Assembly (NCBI GenBank): GCA_002355495.1
Contig: AP017424.1
Location: forward strand, 496,001-560,000
Direction: 5' to 3'
Length of the DNA: 64,000 nt
Origin: Streptomyces laurentii
Lineage (GTDB): Bacteria; Actinomycetota; Actinomycetes; Streptomycetales; Streptomycetaceae
Positions 1 to 9,566 of the stretch are shown here, in pieces. The notes below the pieces were generated by a model. That model did no database searches, had not been told where the DNA came from, and saw only the letters and a program-made list of their open reading frames with translations. The first letter of the stretch is position 1, and each line of letters starts with the position of its first letter. A program made the position numbers and the translations under genes.

Positions 1-264
1 GTGGTGTCGGCGGTACGGGCCCGGGCCGGACGGTCGCTGTTCCTGCCCGGCGCCTGGGTCGAGCAGACGGCGCCCGTGCTGCCCGTCGAGCGGTGGAAGC
101 TGGCGATGTACGGCGTGCTGGCGGGTGACCGGCCCGCGCTCGGCGCCCTGGTGCCCGTCGAACCGGCCGCCGAGCTGTACGCCCGGGCATGGCGGCGGAT
201 CGCCGACGGCGACCTTCCGCGCTTCGAGGAGCTCAAGGTGAAGCGCACCCGCCGGCGCCGCTGA
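1..264 (+). CDS. C-terminal end of a larger protein (5' end outside window)
   Basis: The frame is open from the first base and stops with TGA at 264, so only the last 87 or so residues are seen. The visible part is basic at its end (KVKRTRRRR) and carries no motif I can name. Its position directly before the MoxR/DUF5682-VWA/SWIM set suggests it belongs to that set; a DUF4132- or DUF5691-type protein is common in such neighbourhoods, but that is inference from context, not from the residues. The GTG at position 1 is probably an internal codon. Confidence 0.55.
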   Translation: MVSAVRARAGRSLFLPGAWVEQTAPVLPVERWKLAMYGVLAGDRPALGALVPVEPAAELYARAWRRIADGDLPRFEELKVKRTRRRR

Positions 265-457
265 GCGGACCGGCCACGCCGGTCGCCGCACGATCGCGGC
301 GGGTCCGACGCGCCCCCTCCCGGGGCGTGCCGGGCCCGCCGCCCGCGGCCTCCCCCGCGTATCCCTCTCAACCCTCCGGATCCCGGATCGGCCCCTCGCG
401 ATCCGTCCCACCCGGTCCGTCCGACGGACCGGCCGACCCGCACAAGGAACCCCGCGC

Positions 458-1624
458 ATGACCGTCACCGACACCGACACCGCGTCGTCCATACCCGCCC
501 GGCAGGTCCGGCCGGCCGAGGAACGCCACGCCGCCGAACTCGCCTTCCTCGCCGCCCAGGACACGGGTCCGCGTCCGCCCGGCTGGGCGCTCACCCCGCG
601 CGCCGTCGTCACCTTCGTGTGCGGCAGCGACGGCGTGGAACTCGCCCTGCCGAAGCGCCGCGCCGGCCTGCCCACGAAGCTCGCGATCACCCCGAAGTTC
701 GTCGGCGAACGGGCGCTGGTGGAGCGGTGCGTGGTGACCCTGGCCGGCGAGCGCGGACTGCTCCTCACCGGCGAGCCCGGCACCGCCAAGTCGATGCTGT
801 CGGAGCTGCTCGCCGCCGCCGTGTGCGGGACCAGCGCCCTGACCGTGCAGGGCACCGCCGGAACCACCGAGGACGCCTTCCGCTACGGCTGGAACTACGC
901 CCTGCTGCTCGCCCAGGGCCCCACCCCCGAGGCCCTGGTCGACTCCCCCGTGCTGTCCGCGATGCGCACCGGCCGGGTGGTGCGGGTCGAGGAGATCACC
1001 CGCTGTCTGCCCGAGGTGCAGGACGCGCTGGTGTCCCTGCTGTCCGACCGCCGCGTCACCGTCCCCGAACTGACCGCCACCGAGGACGCCTTGGTCAGCG
1101 CCGTCCCCGGCTTCACCGTGATCGCCACCGCCAACCTGCGCGACCGGGGCGTCTCGGAGATGTCCGCCGCGCTCAAGCGCCGCTTCAACTTCGAGACCGT
1201 GCACCCGATCGCCGACGCCGACGCCGAGGCGGTCCTGATCCGCCGCCAGGCCGTCGCCGCCGTCCAGCGGGCGGGCGCCGACTTCGGCGTCGACGACGCC
1301 GTCCTGGACGCCCTCGTCACCGTCTTCCGCGATCTGCGCTCCGGCCGCTCCACCGAGGGCTGGGACGTGGAACGGCCCGGCACCGTCATGTCCACCGCCG
1401 AGGCGGTGCAGGTCGCCGCCTCCATGGGCCTGGCCGCCGCGTACCTGCCCGGCGGGGACGTCCTCGACCTGCTGCCCGGTCACCTCCTGGGCGTCGTCCG
1501 CAAGGACGACCCGGCCGACCACGCCCGGCTGCTCGGCTACTGGGACGGGCCGGTCCGCCGCCGCGCCGAGAACGGCTCGGCCATGTGGCGCCGCCTCTGG
1601 GACCTGCGCGGGAGCCTGCGGTGA
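458..1624 (+). CDS. MoxR-type AAA+ ATPase
   Basis: 388 residues. A Walker A motif GEPGTAKS lies near residues 105-112 and a Walker B-like VRVEEI near 176-180, followed by a sensor-1-like TVIATANLRDRG segment and an arginine-rich region, the order expected of the MoxR branch of AAA+ proteins. These ATPases act as chaperones for VWA-domain partners, and the next gene ends in a VWA domain, so the two probably work together. The ATG at 458 has AAGGAA about 9 bases upstream. Its stop overlaps the GTG start of the next gene (GTGA), which indicates translational coupling. The target of the system is unknown. Confidence 0.88.
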   Translation: MTVTDTDTASSIPARQVRPAEERHAAELAFLAAQDTGPRPPGWALTPRAVVTFVCGSDGVELALPKRRAGLPTKLAITPKFVGERALVERCVVTLAGERGLLLTGEPGTAKSMLSELLAAAVCGTSALTVQGTAGTTEDAFRYGWNYALLLAQGPTPEALVDSPVLSAMRTGRVVRVEEITRCLPEVQDALVSLLSDRRVTVPELTATEDALVSAVPGFTVIATANLRDRGVSEMSAALKRRFNFETVHPIADADAEAVLIRRQAVAAVQRAGADFGVDDAVLDALVTVFRDLRSGRSTEGWDVERPGTVMSTAEAVQVAASMGLAAAYLPGGDVLDLLPGHLLGVVRKDDPADHARLLGYWDGPVRRRAENGSAMWRRLWDLRGSLR

Positions 1625-4600
1625 CCACGACCACCGTCGATCCCGCCGATCCCCTCGGCCGCCTCGGCCCCCGGGACGCCGTGGACGCGCTCGCCGCGTC
1701 CCGCGCCCCGTATCTGCTGGGCGTACGCCACCACAGCCCGGCGCTCGCCGCGATGGTGCCCGCGCTCCTCGACGCGGCGGACGCCGAGACGGTCTGCGTC
1801 GAGCTGCCCGCCGACTTCCAGCCGTGGCTGGAGCACCTCGCCGACCCCGAGACCACGGCTCCGGTCGCGCTGGCCGGATCGGGCCAGGAGGGGCGGCTGT
1901 CGTTCTATCCGTTCGCCGACTTCTCGCCGGAGCTGGCGGCGATCCGCTGGGCCCGGGCCCGCGGCGCCGAGGTCGTCGCCTGCGACCTGCCGCTCTCCGA
2001 CCCGGGCTGGTCCCCGCGTCCGGACGGCCCGGGCGCTCCGTACCGTCCGGACCACGGGGATGACGCGGACGGTACGGAGCGCCCGGAACCGGACGGGCCC
2101 GGGCGCCGTACCTTCGCCGCCGCGCTCGCCGCGGCGGGCACCGGCCGCGACGGCGACGACATGTGGGACCGCGCCGTGGAGGTGCTGGCGCCCGGCAGTT
2201 CACCCGAGGCGGTGCGCCGGGCGGCTCTCGGCGTGGGCTGGGCGCTGCGTTCGGACGGTACGGTGCCCGCGACCGACCTCGCGCGCGAGGCCCGGATGCG
2301 CCGGGTCATCGCGGAGGCCGCGGCGGGCGGGCGCCGGGTGGCCGCCGTGATCGGCGCGTTCCATGCCCCGGCCCTCGTCATGGACGAGACCGGTGCCACC
2401 GAGCCCGTGGCGGAAGGTGCGGCGGCGGGCGGCGAGGTGTCCGTCACCTCCTTCGTGCCGTACTCCTTCGATCTGCTCGACTCCCGCTCCGGCTATCCGG
2501 CCGGCATCCGCGATCCGCGCTGGCAGCAGGCCGTGTTCGAGGCGGGCGGCGACCCGGACCGGCTCCGTGAGGCGGCCTCCGCCGCGCTGACGGGTCTGTG
2601 CCGCGAGCTGCGCCGGGCGGGCCACACGGCCGGCACCGGCGAGGCGGCCGAGACCCTGCGCCTGGCCTGCGACCTGGCCGCGCTGCGCGGACTGCCCGCG
2701 CCCGGCCGGGGCGAACTCCTCGAAGCCGTCACCACCGTCCTCGGCCAGGGCGAGCCCCTGGGCCGGGGCCGGGCGCTGGCGCGCGCCCTGGAGGCCGTGT
2801 TCGTCGGCACCGCCCGCGGCCGGATCACCCCGCACGCCCCGCGGTCGGGCCTCGGCCCCTCCGTCGAGGAGGAGCTGACCCGGCTGCGGCTGCCCCGCCC
2901 GGAGGAACCCGAGCCCCGGGAGGTGCGGCTCGACCCGCTGCGGTCGCCGCTGGACGGCCGGCGCGAGGTGCTGCTCCAGCGGTTGCTGGTGATCGGTGCC
3001 TCGTACGGCGAGCCGGTCGCCGTCGCGGCCACCGGAGACGGCACGGCGCTCGGCAGCAAGTGGCGACTGACCTGGACGCCTTCGGTTCCCGCCCGCCTCG
3101 ATCTCGCGGGGGTCCGCGGGGTCACCGCCGCTCAGGCCGCCGCCGGCACCCTGAGCGAGACCGCGCGCCGCGAGGCCGCCGCGGGCGGCCCGACCCCGGC
3201 GCAGATCCTCACCGGACTGACCGCCGCCGCGCGCTGCGACCTGCCCGAACTGGTCGACGTCCGGCTGCGCGAGGCCGCGGCCGTGCTGCCCGGCACCGCC
3301 GATCTGCCCGAACTCCTCGCCGCGCTCGATCTGTTGGAGGGCCTGCGGCGCGGCCACTACCCCGGCACCTCGGAGGACGCCCGTACCACCGCGGGCGAGC
3401 TGTCCGGCGACCTGATGGAGGCCGCGGTCCGCGCGCTGCCCGGACTCGCGGGAAGCGACTCCCCCGCGGACGCCGCTGCCCTGGTGGCCCTGGCGGACCG
3501 GGCGGCCGCCCACCGGTCGGGGCTCCGGATGGACCATGTCCTCGCCTCCCTCGCCGCCGACGGCTCCCCGCTCGTCCAGGGCGCCGCCCGGGCGGTCCGG
3601 GTGATGCTCGACCTCGATCCGGCCGACGGGCTCGGCGAGCGCGCGGCGGGGTGGATCGACGGGGCCACCGGCCCCGACACCCGGCGCGCCCTGATGAAGC
3701 GGCTCACCGGACTGCTCACGGCGGCCGGACCGCTGCTCCAGTCGTCGCCGGCCGCGCTCACCCCGCTGCTCGACCGGGTCGACACGCTCGCCGACCAGGA
3801 GTTCCTCGACCGGCTGCCGGCGCTGCGCGGCGGCTTCGACGTCCTCACCCCGGCCGCCCGCGACCGCATGCTGACCACGGTGACCGAACGGCTCGGCGAC
3901 CGGCTCGACCTGTCCCTCGACGCCCCGCCGGAGCTGCTCGCCCTGTGGGCCGCGGCCGACGCGGCCGGCCTGGCCGCGCTGAAGGGCCTGGCCCTCGACG
4001 GGAGCGGGGTGGCCGGGACCACCACGCCGGCAGCGGAGGAGCGTACGACGGACGACCGTACGGGGGATCGTCCCGTTTCCTCCGCCGGACCCGCGTCGTC
4101 GGAGCGCCTGCTCGGCGCCGCCGACCGCTGGCGTCTGCTCCTCGGCCGCCAGAAGGAGCGGCTGAGCGGCGACGCCCGCCGGTACGCCCATGCCCTGGAC
4201 GAGTTGTACGGGCACGGCCGCGGCGAGGGCGCCGAGGACCTCGGCGGCGGGACCGGCGGCGGCCAGGACGCCTCGTTCCCCACGGCCCGTGAATGGTCCG
4301 AGGAGCTGGAGGCCTTGTTCGGGGCCGACGTCCGCGAGGAGGTCCTCGCCGGGGCCGCCGACGCCGGGCGCTCCGACGTCCTCACCGAGCTGGACCCGGC
4401 GTCCGTCCGCCCGTCGGTGGAGTTGCTGAGCGCGGTGCTCTCCCTGGCCGGCGGTCTGCCGGAGGCCCGGATCGCCCGGCTGCGGCCGCTGGTGAAGCGG
4501 CTCGTCGACGAACTCGCCCGCGAACTCGCCACCCGGGTCCGCCCGGCGCTGTCCGGGCTGTCCACCCCGCGCCCCACCCGCCGGCCCGGCGGCCGCCTCG

Positions 4601-5220
4601 ACCTCGCCCGTACCCTGCGCGCGAATCTGGCGCACACCCGCCGCCTGGACGACGGCCGGGTGGTCGTCGTGCCGGAACGTCCGGTGTTCGGCACCCGGTC
4701 GGCCAAGGAGGCGGACTGGCGGCTCATCCTCGTGGTCGACGTCTCCGGCTCGATGGAGGCCTCGGTGATCTGGTCGGCGCTGACCGCCGCGGTACTGGGC
4801 GGCGTACCGACCCTGTCCACGCACTTCCTGGCCTTCTCCACGCAGGTGGCGGATCTGACCGACCGGGTCGAGGATCCGCTGTCCCTGCTGCTCGAAGTCC
4901 GCGTCGGCGGCGGGACGCACATCGCGGCGGGCCTCGCGCACGCCCGTTCGCTGATCACCGTGCCGAGCCGCACCCTCGTCGTCGTGGTCAGCGACTTCGA
5001 GGAGGGTGCGCCGATCGCCGGGCTCCTCGGCGAGGTCCGCGCGCTCGCCTCGTCCGGCGCACACCTGCTCGGCTGCGCGGCCCTCGACGACGCCGGGACG
5101 CCCCGCTACTCCGTTCCGGTGGCGCGCCAACTCGTCGCCGCCGGCATGCCGGTGGCCGCCCTCAGTCCGCTCGCCCTCGCCCGCTGGGTCGGCGACCGCC
5201 TCCGTGGAGAACCCCGTTGA
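1621..5220 (+). CDS. DUF5682-like protein fused to a C-terminal VWA domain
   Basis: 1199 residues from the GTG that overlaps the MoxR stop. The N-terminal 200 or so residues (YLLGVRHHSPA, VCVELPADFQPW, AAVIGAFHAPAL) match the DUF5682 type, a family related to TraB/PrgY-like folds. A long Ala/Leu/Arg-rich middle follows. The C-terminus carries a von Willebrand A domain with the MIDAS motif DVSGS near residue 1040 and a second metal-ligand segment (GGTHIAAGL) near 1100. In many bacteria the DUF5682 and VWA parts are separate genes, so this is a fusion. No signal peptide is seen, so it is probably cytosolic. It is likely a MoxR/VWA co-chaperone pair with the preceding gene; the substrate is unknown. 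Confidence 0.82.
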   Translation: MTTTTVDPADPLGRLGPRDAVDALAASRAPYLLGVRHHSPALAAMVPALLDAADAETVCVELPADFQPWLEHLADPETTAPVALAGSGQEGRLSFYPFADFSPELAAIRWARARGAEVVACDLPLSDPGWSPRPDGPGAPYRPDHGDDADGTERPEPDGPGRRTFAAALAAAGTGRDGDDMWDRAVEVLAPGSSPEAVRRAALGVGWALRSDGTVPATDLAREARMRRVIAEAAAGGRRVAAVIGAFHAPALVMDETGATEPVAEGAAAGGEVSVTSFVPYSFDLLDSRSGYPAGIRDPRWQQAVFEAGGDPDRLREAASAALTGLCRELRRAGHTAGTGEAAETLRLACDLAALRGLPAPGRGELLEAVTTVLGQGEPLGRGRALARALEAVFVGTARGRITPHAPRSGLGPSVEEELTRLRLPRPEEPEPREVRLDPLRSPLDGRREVLLQRLLVIGASYGEPVAVAATGDGTALGSKWRLTWTPSVPARLDLAGVRGVTAAQAAAGTLSETARREAAAGGPTPAQILTGLTAAARCDLPELVDVRLREAAAVLPGTADLPELLAALDLLEGLRRGHYPGTSEDARTTAGELSGDLMEAAVRALPGLAGSDSPADAAALVALADRAAAHRSGLRMDHVLASLAADGSPLVQGAARAVRVMLDLDPADGLGERAAGWIDGATGPDTRRALMKRLTGLLTAAGPLLQSSPAALTPLLDRVDTLADQEFLDRLPALRGGFDVLTPAARDRMLTTVTERLGDRLDLSLDAPPELLALWAAADAAGLAALKGLALDGSGVAGTTTPAAEERTTDDRTGDRPVSSAGPASSERLLGAADRWRLLLGRQKERLSGDARRYAHALDELYGHGRGEGAEDLGGGTGGGQDASFPTAREWSEELEALFGADVREEVLAGAADAGRSDVLTELDPASVRPSVELLSAVLSLAGGLPEARIARLRPLVKRLVDELARELATRVRPALSGLSTPRPTRRPGGRLDLARTLRANLAHTRRLDDGRVVVVPERPVFGTRSAKEADWRLILVVDVSGSMEASVIWSALTAAVLGGVPTLSTHFLAFSTQVADLTDRVEDPLSLLLEVRVGGGTHIAAGLAHARSLITVPSRTLVVVVSDFEEGAPIAGLLGEVRALASSGAHLLGCAALDDAGTPRYSVPVARQLVAAGMPVAALSPLALARWVGDRLRGEPR

Positions 5221-7103
5221 GCACCGAACTCCTGCCGCCCGTCGCCCCCGAGGTCCTCGCCGAGGCCGTGGAGCAGCTGACCGCGCGGCTCCGCAAGAAG
5301 CTCGACGCGGCGATCGCGGACTGCGCCGGGCGGGTCACGGCCGCCGACGAGGGCGGGGCGGTCGAGATCCGCTTCGGCGAGGACACCGTCGTCACGCTGC
5401 GGCCCGGCCCGTCGGGCGCGGTCTCGACCACCGAACAGGCGGTGTGCACCTGCCTGTTGGCACCGCGCTGCCTGCATCGCGCGGCGGCGCTGGGCGCGGC
5501 CCCGATCGCGGACGCGGACGTCTTGTCCGCCGGCGGTACGGACGAGGAGGCGGCCGCCCCGCCGCCCGCGTCCACCGGTGCGGCCGAACCGGCGCCGTCG
5601 GCTGTGTCCGAGGACGAGCCCGTACCCGTCACCGAGGAGCCCGCGCTCACCCCCGCCCAGGTGCGGGCCGCCAGCGCTCTGTGGGACGCCGCCGCCGAGG
5701 CGCTGTCCGCCGGGGTCGCGGCCGGCGGGGCGGTCGTCCAGGCCGAACTCCTGCGCGCCGCCCACAGCGCGCGCCTCGCCGGGCTGCCCCGGGCAGAGGC
5801 CGCCGCCCTGCGGGTCGTACGGGGGCTGCGCGCGGCGCGGGACCGCGGCCAGGGGCAGCGGCTCGGCGACCTCACGGACGCCTTCCGCGAACTGCTCGCC
5901 GGCGCCGTCGCCCTCGCCTCGGGCACGGCCGGGCCCGGCGCGGCGGGGGGCGCGCGCCGGGCGTACGAGCAGGGCGGCAGCCTGCGCGTCCACGGCCTGT
6001 GCCGGGAACCGGTGCTGTCCGCCACCGGCTACGGGGGCGTGACGACGCATCTGCTCGGCGCCGACGGGACCGCCTACACCCTGTCCGACGTACGGCCCGG
6101 GGGCCTGGGCCGGGCCAAGGGCGCGGGCTCCGCGTCGGTGGCCCTCGGCGGTGCCGTCCTCGACCACGCCGGGCTGGCCCGCGGGGGTCTGCTGATCGCG
6201 GGCGCGACCGTCTCCGCCGACGGGCGGCTCGGCGCGGGCAAGGGCGTGCGCGCCACGCCGCTGCGAGGCGTGGACTGGTCGGAGGAGCCCGCGGCGGCGC
6301 TGTTCGCCCGGCCGGTGCACGAGGCGATGGCCGCCGCGCTCGCCGCGGGCGCGGAGAACGGGACGGGAGCGGACGCGGCCGGAGCGGGGCTGCTGGGCTG
6401 TGACGTGGAGGTGCTCGGCGCGGCCGGGGACCATCTGCTCGTCCGGGTCCTCGACGGCGAAACCCTGGTGCGGCTGCGTCCGGCCCACCCCCACCCCGAG
6501 TTGCCGCACGCCGGCAACCTGCGGCTGATCGCCACGTTCCCGGGTCTGGTCCTGCGGGTCCTGGGCCGGCCCGACCTGGACCGGGCGGCGTCGCTCCGTC
6601 CGCTGGCGGTGGGTCCGGTGCCGGGTGCCTCGTACACGCTGCGGCTGCCCGAGGAGTGGCGGGGCCGGGCGGATCTGGGCTATGACCGGCTCCAGGGCAG
6701 TCACTTCCCGCGTGAGGCACCGGCATCGGCATCGACCTCGGCACCGGCACCGGACGGCAGGGCCTCCGGGCCGGTCACGACCGGGCCGGACCCGCTGGCC
6801 GACGCGCCGCTGTGGCGGGTGCGCCGGCTTCTGGAGACCGGTGTCGCGGGCGGCCGACGGGCCGTGGCCGAGGCGGCGCGCGGAACGGAGACGGCGGGCT
6901 TCACCGTCCCGCTGCGCCGGGCCGGGCTCGTCGGGGCGGCTCGACTGGCCCAGGCGCTGACGGCCGAGGCGGACCGCCGTCCCCGCGATTCCTTCGGCCG
7001 TCTGATCGACCCGTCGGCCGACGGCTACGCCCGCGCCTGGCTCGCCTCGGCCGTCCATCTGGCGGTCGCCGAGCGCTCGTTGGTGGCCGCGTCCTGGTCC
7101 TGA
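5217..7103 (+). CDS. SWIM zinc-finger family protein
   Basis: 628 residues from a TTG start whose last bases overlap the TGA of the VWA gene; GGAGA lies 6 bases upstream, which supports this unusual start. A SWIM signature CxC-x5-CxH (CTCLLAPRCLH) is visible at residues 77-87, predicted to bind zinc. The remainder is Ala/Gly-rich with no other motif I recognise. SWIM proteins of this type commonly accompany MoxR, DUF5682 and VWA genes, and the tight overlap makes this the last gene of that operon. The function of the whole set is not established. Confidence 0.8.
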   Translation: MSTELLPPVAPEVLAEAVEQLTARLRKKLDAAIADCAGRVTAADEGGAVEIRFGEDTVVTLRPGPSGAVSTTEQAVCTCLLAPRCLHRAAALGAAPIADADVLSAGGTDEEAAAPPPASTGAAEPAPSAVSEDEPVPVTEEPALTPAQVRAASALWDAAAEALSAGVAAGGAVVQAELLRAAHSARLAGLPRAEAAALRVVRGLRAARDRGQGQRLGDLTDAFRELLAGAVALASGTAGPGAAGGARRAYEQGGSLRVHGLCREPVLSATGYGGVTTHLLGADGTAYTLSDVRPGGLGRAKGAGSASVALGGAVLDHAGLARGGLLIAGATVSADGRLGAGKGVRATPLRGVDWSEEPAAALFARPVHEAMAAALAAGAENGTGADAAGAGLLGCDVEVLGAAGDHLLVRVLDGETLVRLRPAHPHPELPHAGNLRLIATFPGLVLRVLGRPDLDRAASLRPLAVGPVPGASYTLRLPEEWRGRADLGYDRLQGSHFPREAPASASTSAPAPDGRASGPVTTGPDPLADAPLWRVRRLLETGVAGGRRAVAEAARGTETAGFTVPLRRAGLVGAARLAQALTAEADRRPRDSFGRLIDPSADGYARAWLASAVHLAVAERSLVAASWS

Positions 7104-7426
7104 GCGGTCGTCCCGCCCTCACCCCGGCTCCGGGTCGCGCCGGCGCCGGTGCGGAAGGGAATGCGCGTCAGCCTGCGTCGCAGCCGTGGGACGCGCGGGT
7201 CAGTGCGCGCTCTTCTCGTGTCGTGTACGCACTCTGCCCCGGGGCGCGGGGACGGTCCGTGAGGGGACGTCGCCTCGGCATGCGTCGAGGCGACCGGCTC
7301 GCCGCCACGGAGCCGGGAAAGATCGTCGACTGCCTGGGGATCACTTGGGGCAGTGATGGTGATATGCACCCGTTGGTACCGATGCCGCTCTCGGCGTGGC
7401 CGACGGGGCTGGAAAGGTGGCCCTTG
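7104..7426. other. Intergenic stretch before the exporter gene
   Basis: About 320 bases with no credible coding frame. GGAAAGG at 7411-7417 is the ribosome binding site of the ABC exporter gene. I see no clear hairpin terminator and no confident -35/-10 pair. Confidence 0.5.
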
Positions 7427-9244
7427 ATGGGTGATCGGCGTACCCGCGCCCTGGTGTCCTCCGCGGCCTTCGCCGTCCGTCTCGCCTGGCTGGCCGACCG
7501 GCGGGCCCTGGTCCACGTGCTCGTGGTGCAGGTCCTGTCGGCGGCGGGAATGACCGCGGCGCTGGTGGTGACGCAGAAGGTGTTCGGTTCGGTCCTCGCG
7601 GAGGGCCCGGCGGCCGCCGGACGGTCGCCGGCCCTGGTGCCGGGGGTGATCGGGGTGCTGGTGGCGGGTGCCCTGTTCGGCGCGCTGCGGCTGTCCGGGA
7701 CGGCGCGGATGGCGGTGCTGACGGTGAAGGTGGACCGTCTGGTGGCGGGCATGGTCCTGGAGGCCGCGGTGGCGGCCGAGTTGCGGCGGTTCGAGGAGCC
7801 GGACTTCCACGACCGGCTGCAGCGGGCGGTCTTCGCCTCGCGCCGACAACCCGCCCAGGCCGTCGTCCTCCTCGTCACCGCCTTCCAGGCGGCCCTGACC
7901 GTGCTCGCGGTGGGCGGCGCGTTCGCCGTCATGGCGTGGTGGCTGCTGCCGCTCGTCCTGCTGAGCGCCGTACCCGCGGTCAAGGCGGCGGGCAGGCAGC
8001 GCGGCGCGTACCACGATCTGCATCACGACCTGTCGGAGAACCGGCGACTGCGGGAGTACCTCGAACGGCTGCTCACCGGCCGGGACGAGGCCCGGGAGAT
8101 CCGCGCCCTGGACCTCGGGCACGTCCTGACCGGACGGTGGCAGGACCAGTACGCGCGGGAAGTCGAGTCGACCGAGAGGCTGTTGAGGTCCCACGCCCGG
8201 CGGCGGATGGCCGCCCAGGCCGTCGGAGGGGCGCTCACCTGCCTGGCGGTGGGCGTGCTGTGGTGGCTGGCCGACAGCCACCTGCTGCCGCTGTCCGTGG
8301 CCGGGGCGGCGGTCGCGGGGGTGTGGCTGCTCTCCGTACGGATCAACACGTTCGCCGGCATGCTCAGCGGCATCGGCGAGAACCTGCTCCGCCTCACCGA
8401 CCTGAGGGCCTTCACCGCCCCGGACGAGGGCGCGATCCCGCCCCCTCTGATGCCTCGTCAAAAGACCGTGGACGAGGTCCCCTTCGGCGAGTTCCGTGCC
8501 GAGAAGCTGTGCTTCACCTATCCCGGCACGGACACCCCGGCGGTGCGGGACGTGAGCCTGGACCTGCGGCCGGGACAGGTCGTGGCCCTGGTGGGAGTGA
8601 ACGGCTCGGGCAAGACGACACTCGCCCGGCTGCTGGCCGGGCTCTACCCACCGGACAGCGGCTGCCTGCTGCTCGACGGCGAGCCGGTCACGGACCTCGG
8701 AGCCCATCGGGAGCGGACCGCGGTCGTCTTCCAGGACTTCACCCGCTACAAGCTGCCGGCCGTGGACAACATCGCCTTCGGGCGACCCCGTACCGCCGCC
8801 GACCCCGCTCGGGTGCGGGAAGCGGCCCGGCAGGCCGGGGCGCTGGAGTTCCTGGCGGAGCTCCCGGACGCGCTGGACACCCCGCTGGGCAAGGAGTTCA
8901 CCGGGGGCGCGGACCTCTCCGGCGGCCAGTGGCAGCGCCTGGCGCTGGCCCGCGCCTTCTACCGGGACGCCCCTCTCGTCATCCTGGACGAGCCCACCGC
9001 GGCTCTCGACGCCCACGCCGAGGACCGGCTCTTCACGCAGCTGCGCCGGCTGTTCGCGGGCCGTACGGTGGTCCTGATCTCCCACCGGCTGCGCAGCGTC
9101 CGCAACGCCGACCGCATCTACGTCCTGCGGGGCGGCCAGGTCGTCGAGCAGGGCGATCACGTGTCACTGCTGCGTACGGGCGGCCACTACGCCGACCTCT
9201 TCCGTACGCAGGCCGACGCCTACCAGACCGCGGGCACCACGTGA
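7427..9244 (+). CDS. ABC exporter with fused membrane and ATPase domains
   Basis: 605 residues from ATG 7427, with GGAAAGG 9 bases upstream. The N-terminal 330 residues hold about six hydrophobic segments; the C-terminal ATPase has Walker A GVNGSGKTT near residue 390, signature DLSGGQWQRL near 502 and Walker B VILDEPTAALD. This is the layout of homodimeric type I exporters used for lantibiotics and other peptides. No N-terminal C39 peptidase domain is present, so leader removal, if any, must come from elsewhere. It lies upstream of the six-cysteine peptide gene at 9363 and the CxxC protein at 9567, and is the best candidate for exporting that peptide. Confidence 0.88.
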   Translation: MGDRRTRALVSSAAFAVRLAWLADRRALVHVLVVQVLSAAGMTAALVVTQKVFGSVLAEGPAAAGRSPALVPGVIGVLVAGALFGALRLSGTARMAVLTVKVDRLVAGMVLEAAVAAELRRFEEPDFHDRLQRAVFASRRQPAQAVVLLVTAFQAALTVLAVGGAFAVMAWWLLPLVLLSAVPAVKAAGRQRGAYHDLHHDLSENRRLREYLERLLTGRDEAREIRALDLGHVLTGRWQDQYAREVESTERLLRSHARRRMAAQAVGGALTCLAVGVLWWLADSHLLPLSVAGAAVAGVWLLSVRINTFAGMLSGIGENLLRLTDLRAFTAPDEGAIPPPLMPRQKTVDEVPFGEFRAEKLCFTYPGTDTPAVRDVSLDLRPGQVVALVGVNGSGKTTLARLLAGLYPPDSGCLLLDGEPVTDLGAHRERTAVVFQDFTRYKLPAVDNIAFGRPRTAADPARVREAARQAGALEFLAELPDALDTPLGKEFTGGADLSGGQWQRLALARAFYRDAPLVILDEPTAALDAHAEDRLFTQLRRLFAGRTVVLISHRLRSVRNADRIYVLRGGQVVEQGDHVSLLRTGGHYADLFRTQADAYQTAGTT

Positions 9245-9362
9245 CCCGCCGACCACGCCCGTCACCCTTCCCCGGACACGCCTCGCACACCCATCCAAGG
9301 CGCCACTCCTGTGGGTTAAGCCCCTCTAGACGCGACGGACAAGACGCCACCATGCTGGATTT

Positions 9363-9566
9363 ATGGTCACTTACACGGAAGAGACACTGTCTCTCACGCC
9401 AGACACGGAAATGATCGCCGAAATCGAAGAGATCTTCACCGACACCTTCCTCGCCCCCATGGCGTGCCGGGTGCAGGGTGAAGGCTGCACGGGGGCCATC
9501 GGGTGCTGCCCGGGCCTCGTCTGTGTGTCCACCAACGGCTACAGCGGCTTCTGCCAGCAGCCGTAG
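9363..9566 (+). CDS. Six-cysteine knottin-like peptide precursor
   Basis: 67 residues. An acidic, Cys-free N-terminal part (residues 1-34, with IAEIEEIFTDTF) looks like a leader rather than a Sec signal, since it has no basic start or hydrophobic core. All six cysteines follow at 35, 42, 48, 49, 54 and 64, giving C-x6-C-x5-CC-x4-C-x9-C. That spacing fits the inhibitor cystine knot pattern of animal toxins and plant knottins. The stop TAG is followed at once by the GTG/ATG start of the CxxC protein, implying coupling. Upstream is an ABC exporter. No good Shine-Dalgarno precedes ATG 9363, so the start is less certain than the reading frame. Activity is unknown. Confidence 0.75.
   Translation: MVTYTEETLSLTPDTEMIAEIEEIFTDTFLAPMACRVQGEGCTGAIGCCPGLVCVSTNGYSGFCQQP

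Noticed and set aside
368..2203. Long minus-strand open frame over the MoxR and VWA genes
   Set aside because: High G+C makes long antisense frames; the product is Arg/Pro/Gly-rich with no motif, while the plus-strand frames have clear ATPase and VWA motifs.
9363..9566. Sec-type signal peptide on the knottin-like precursor
   Set aside because: The N-terminus is acidic with no hydrophobic core; it looks like a RiPP-style leader.
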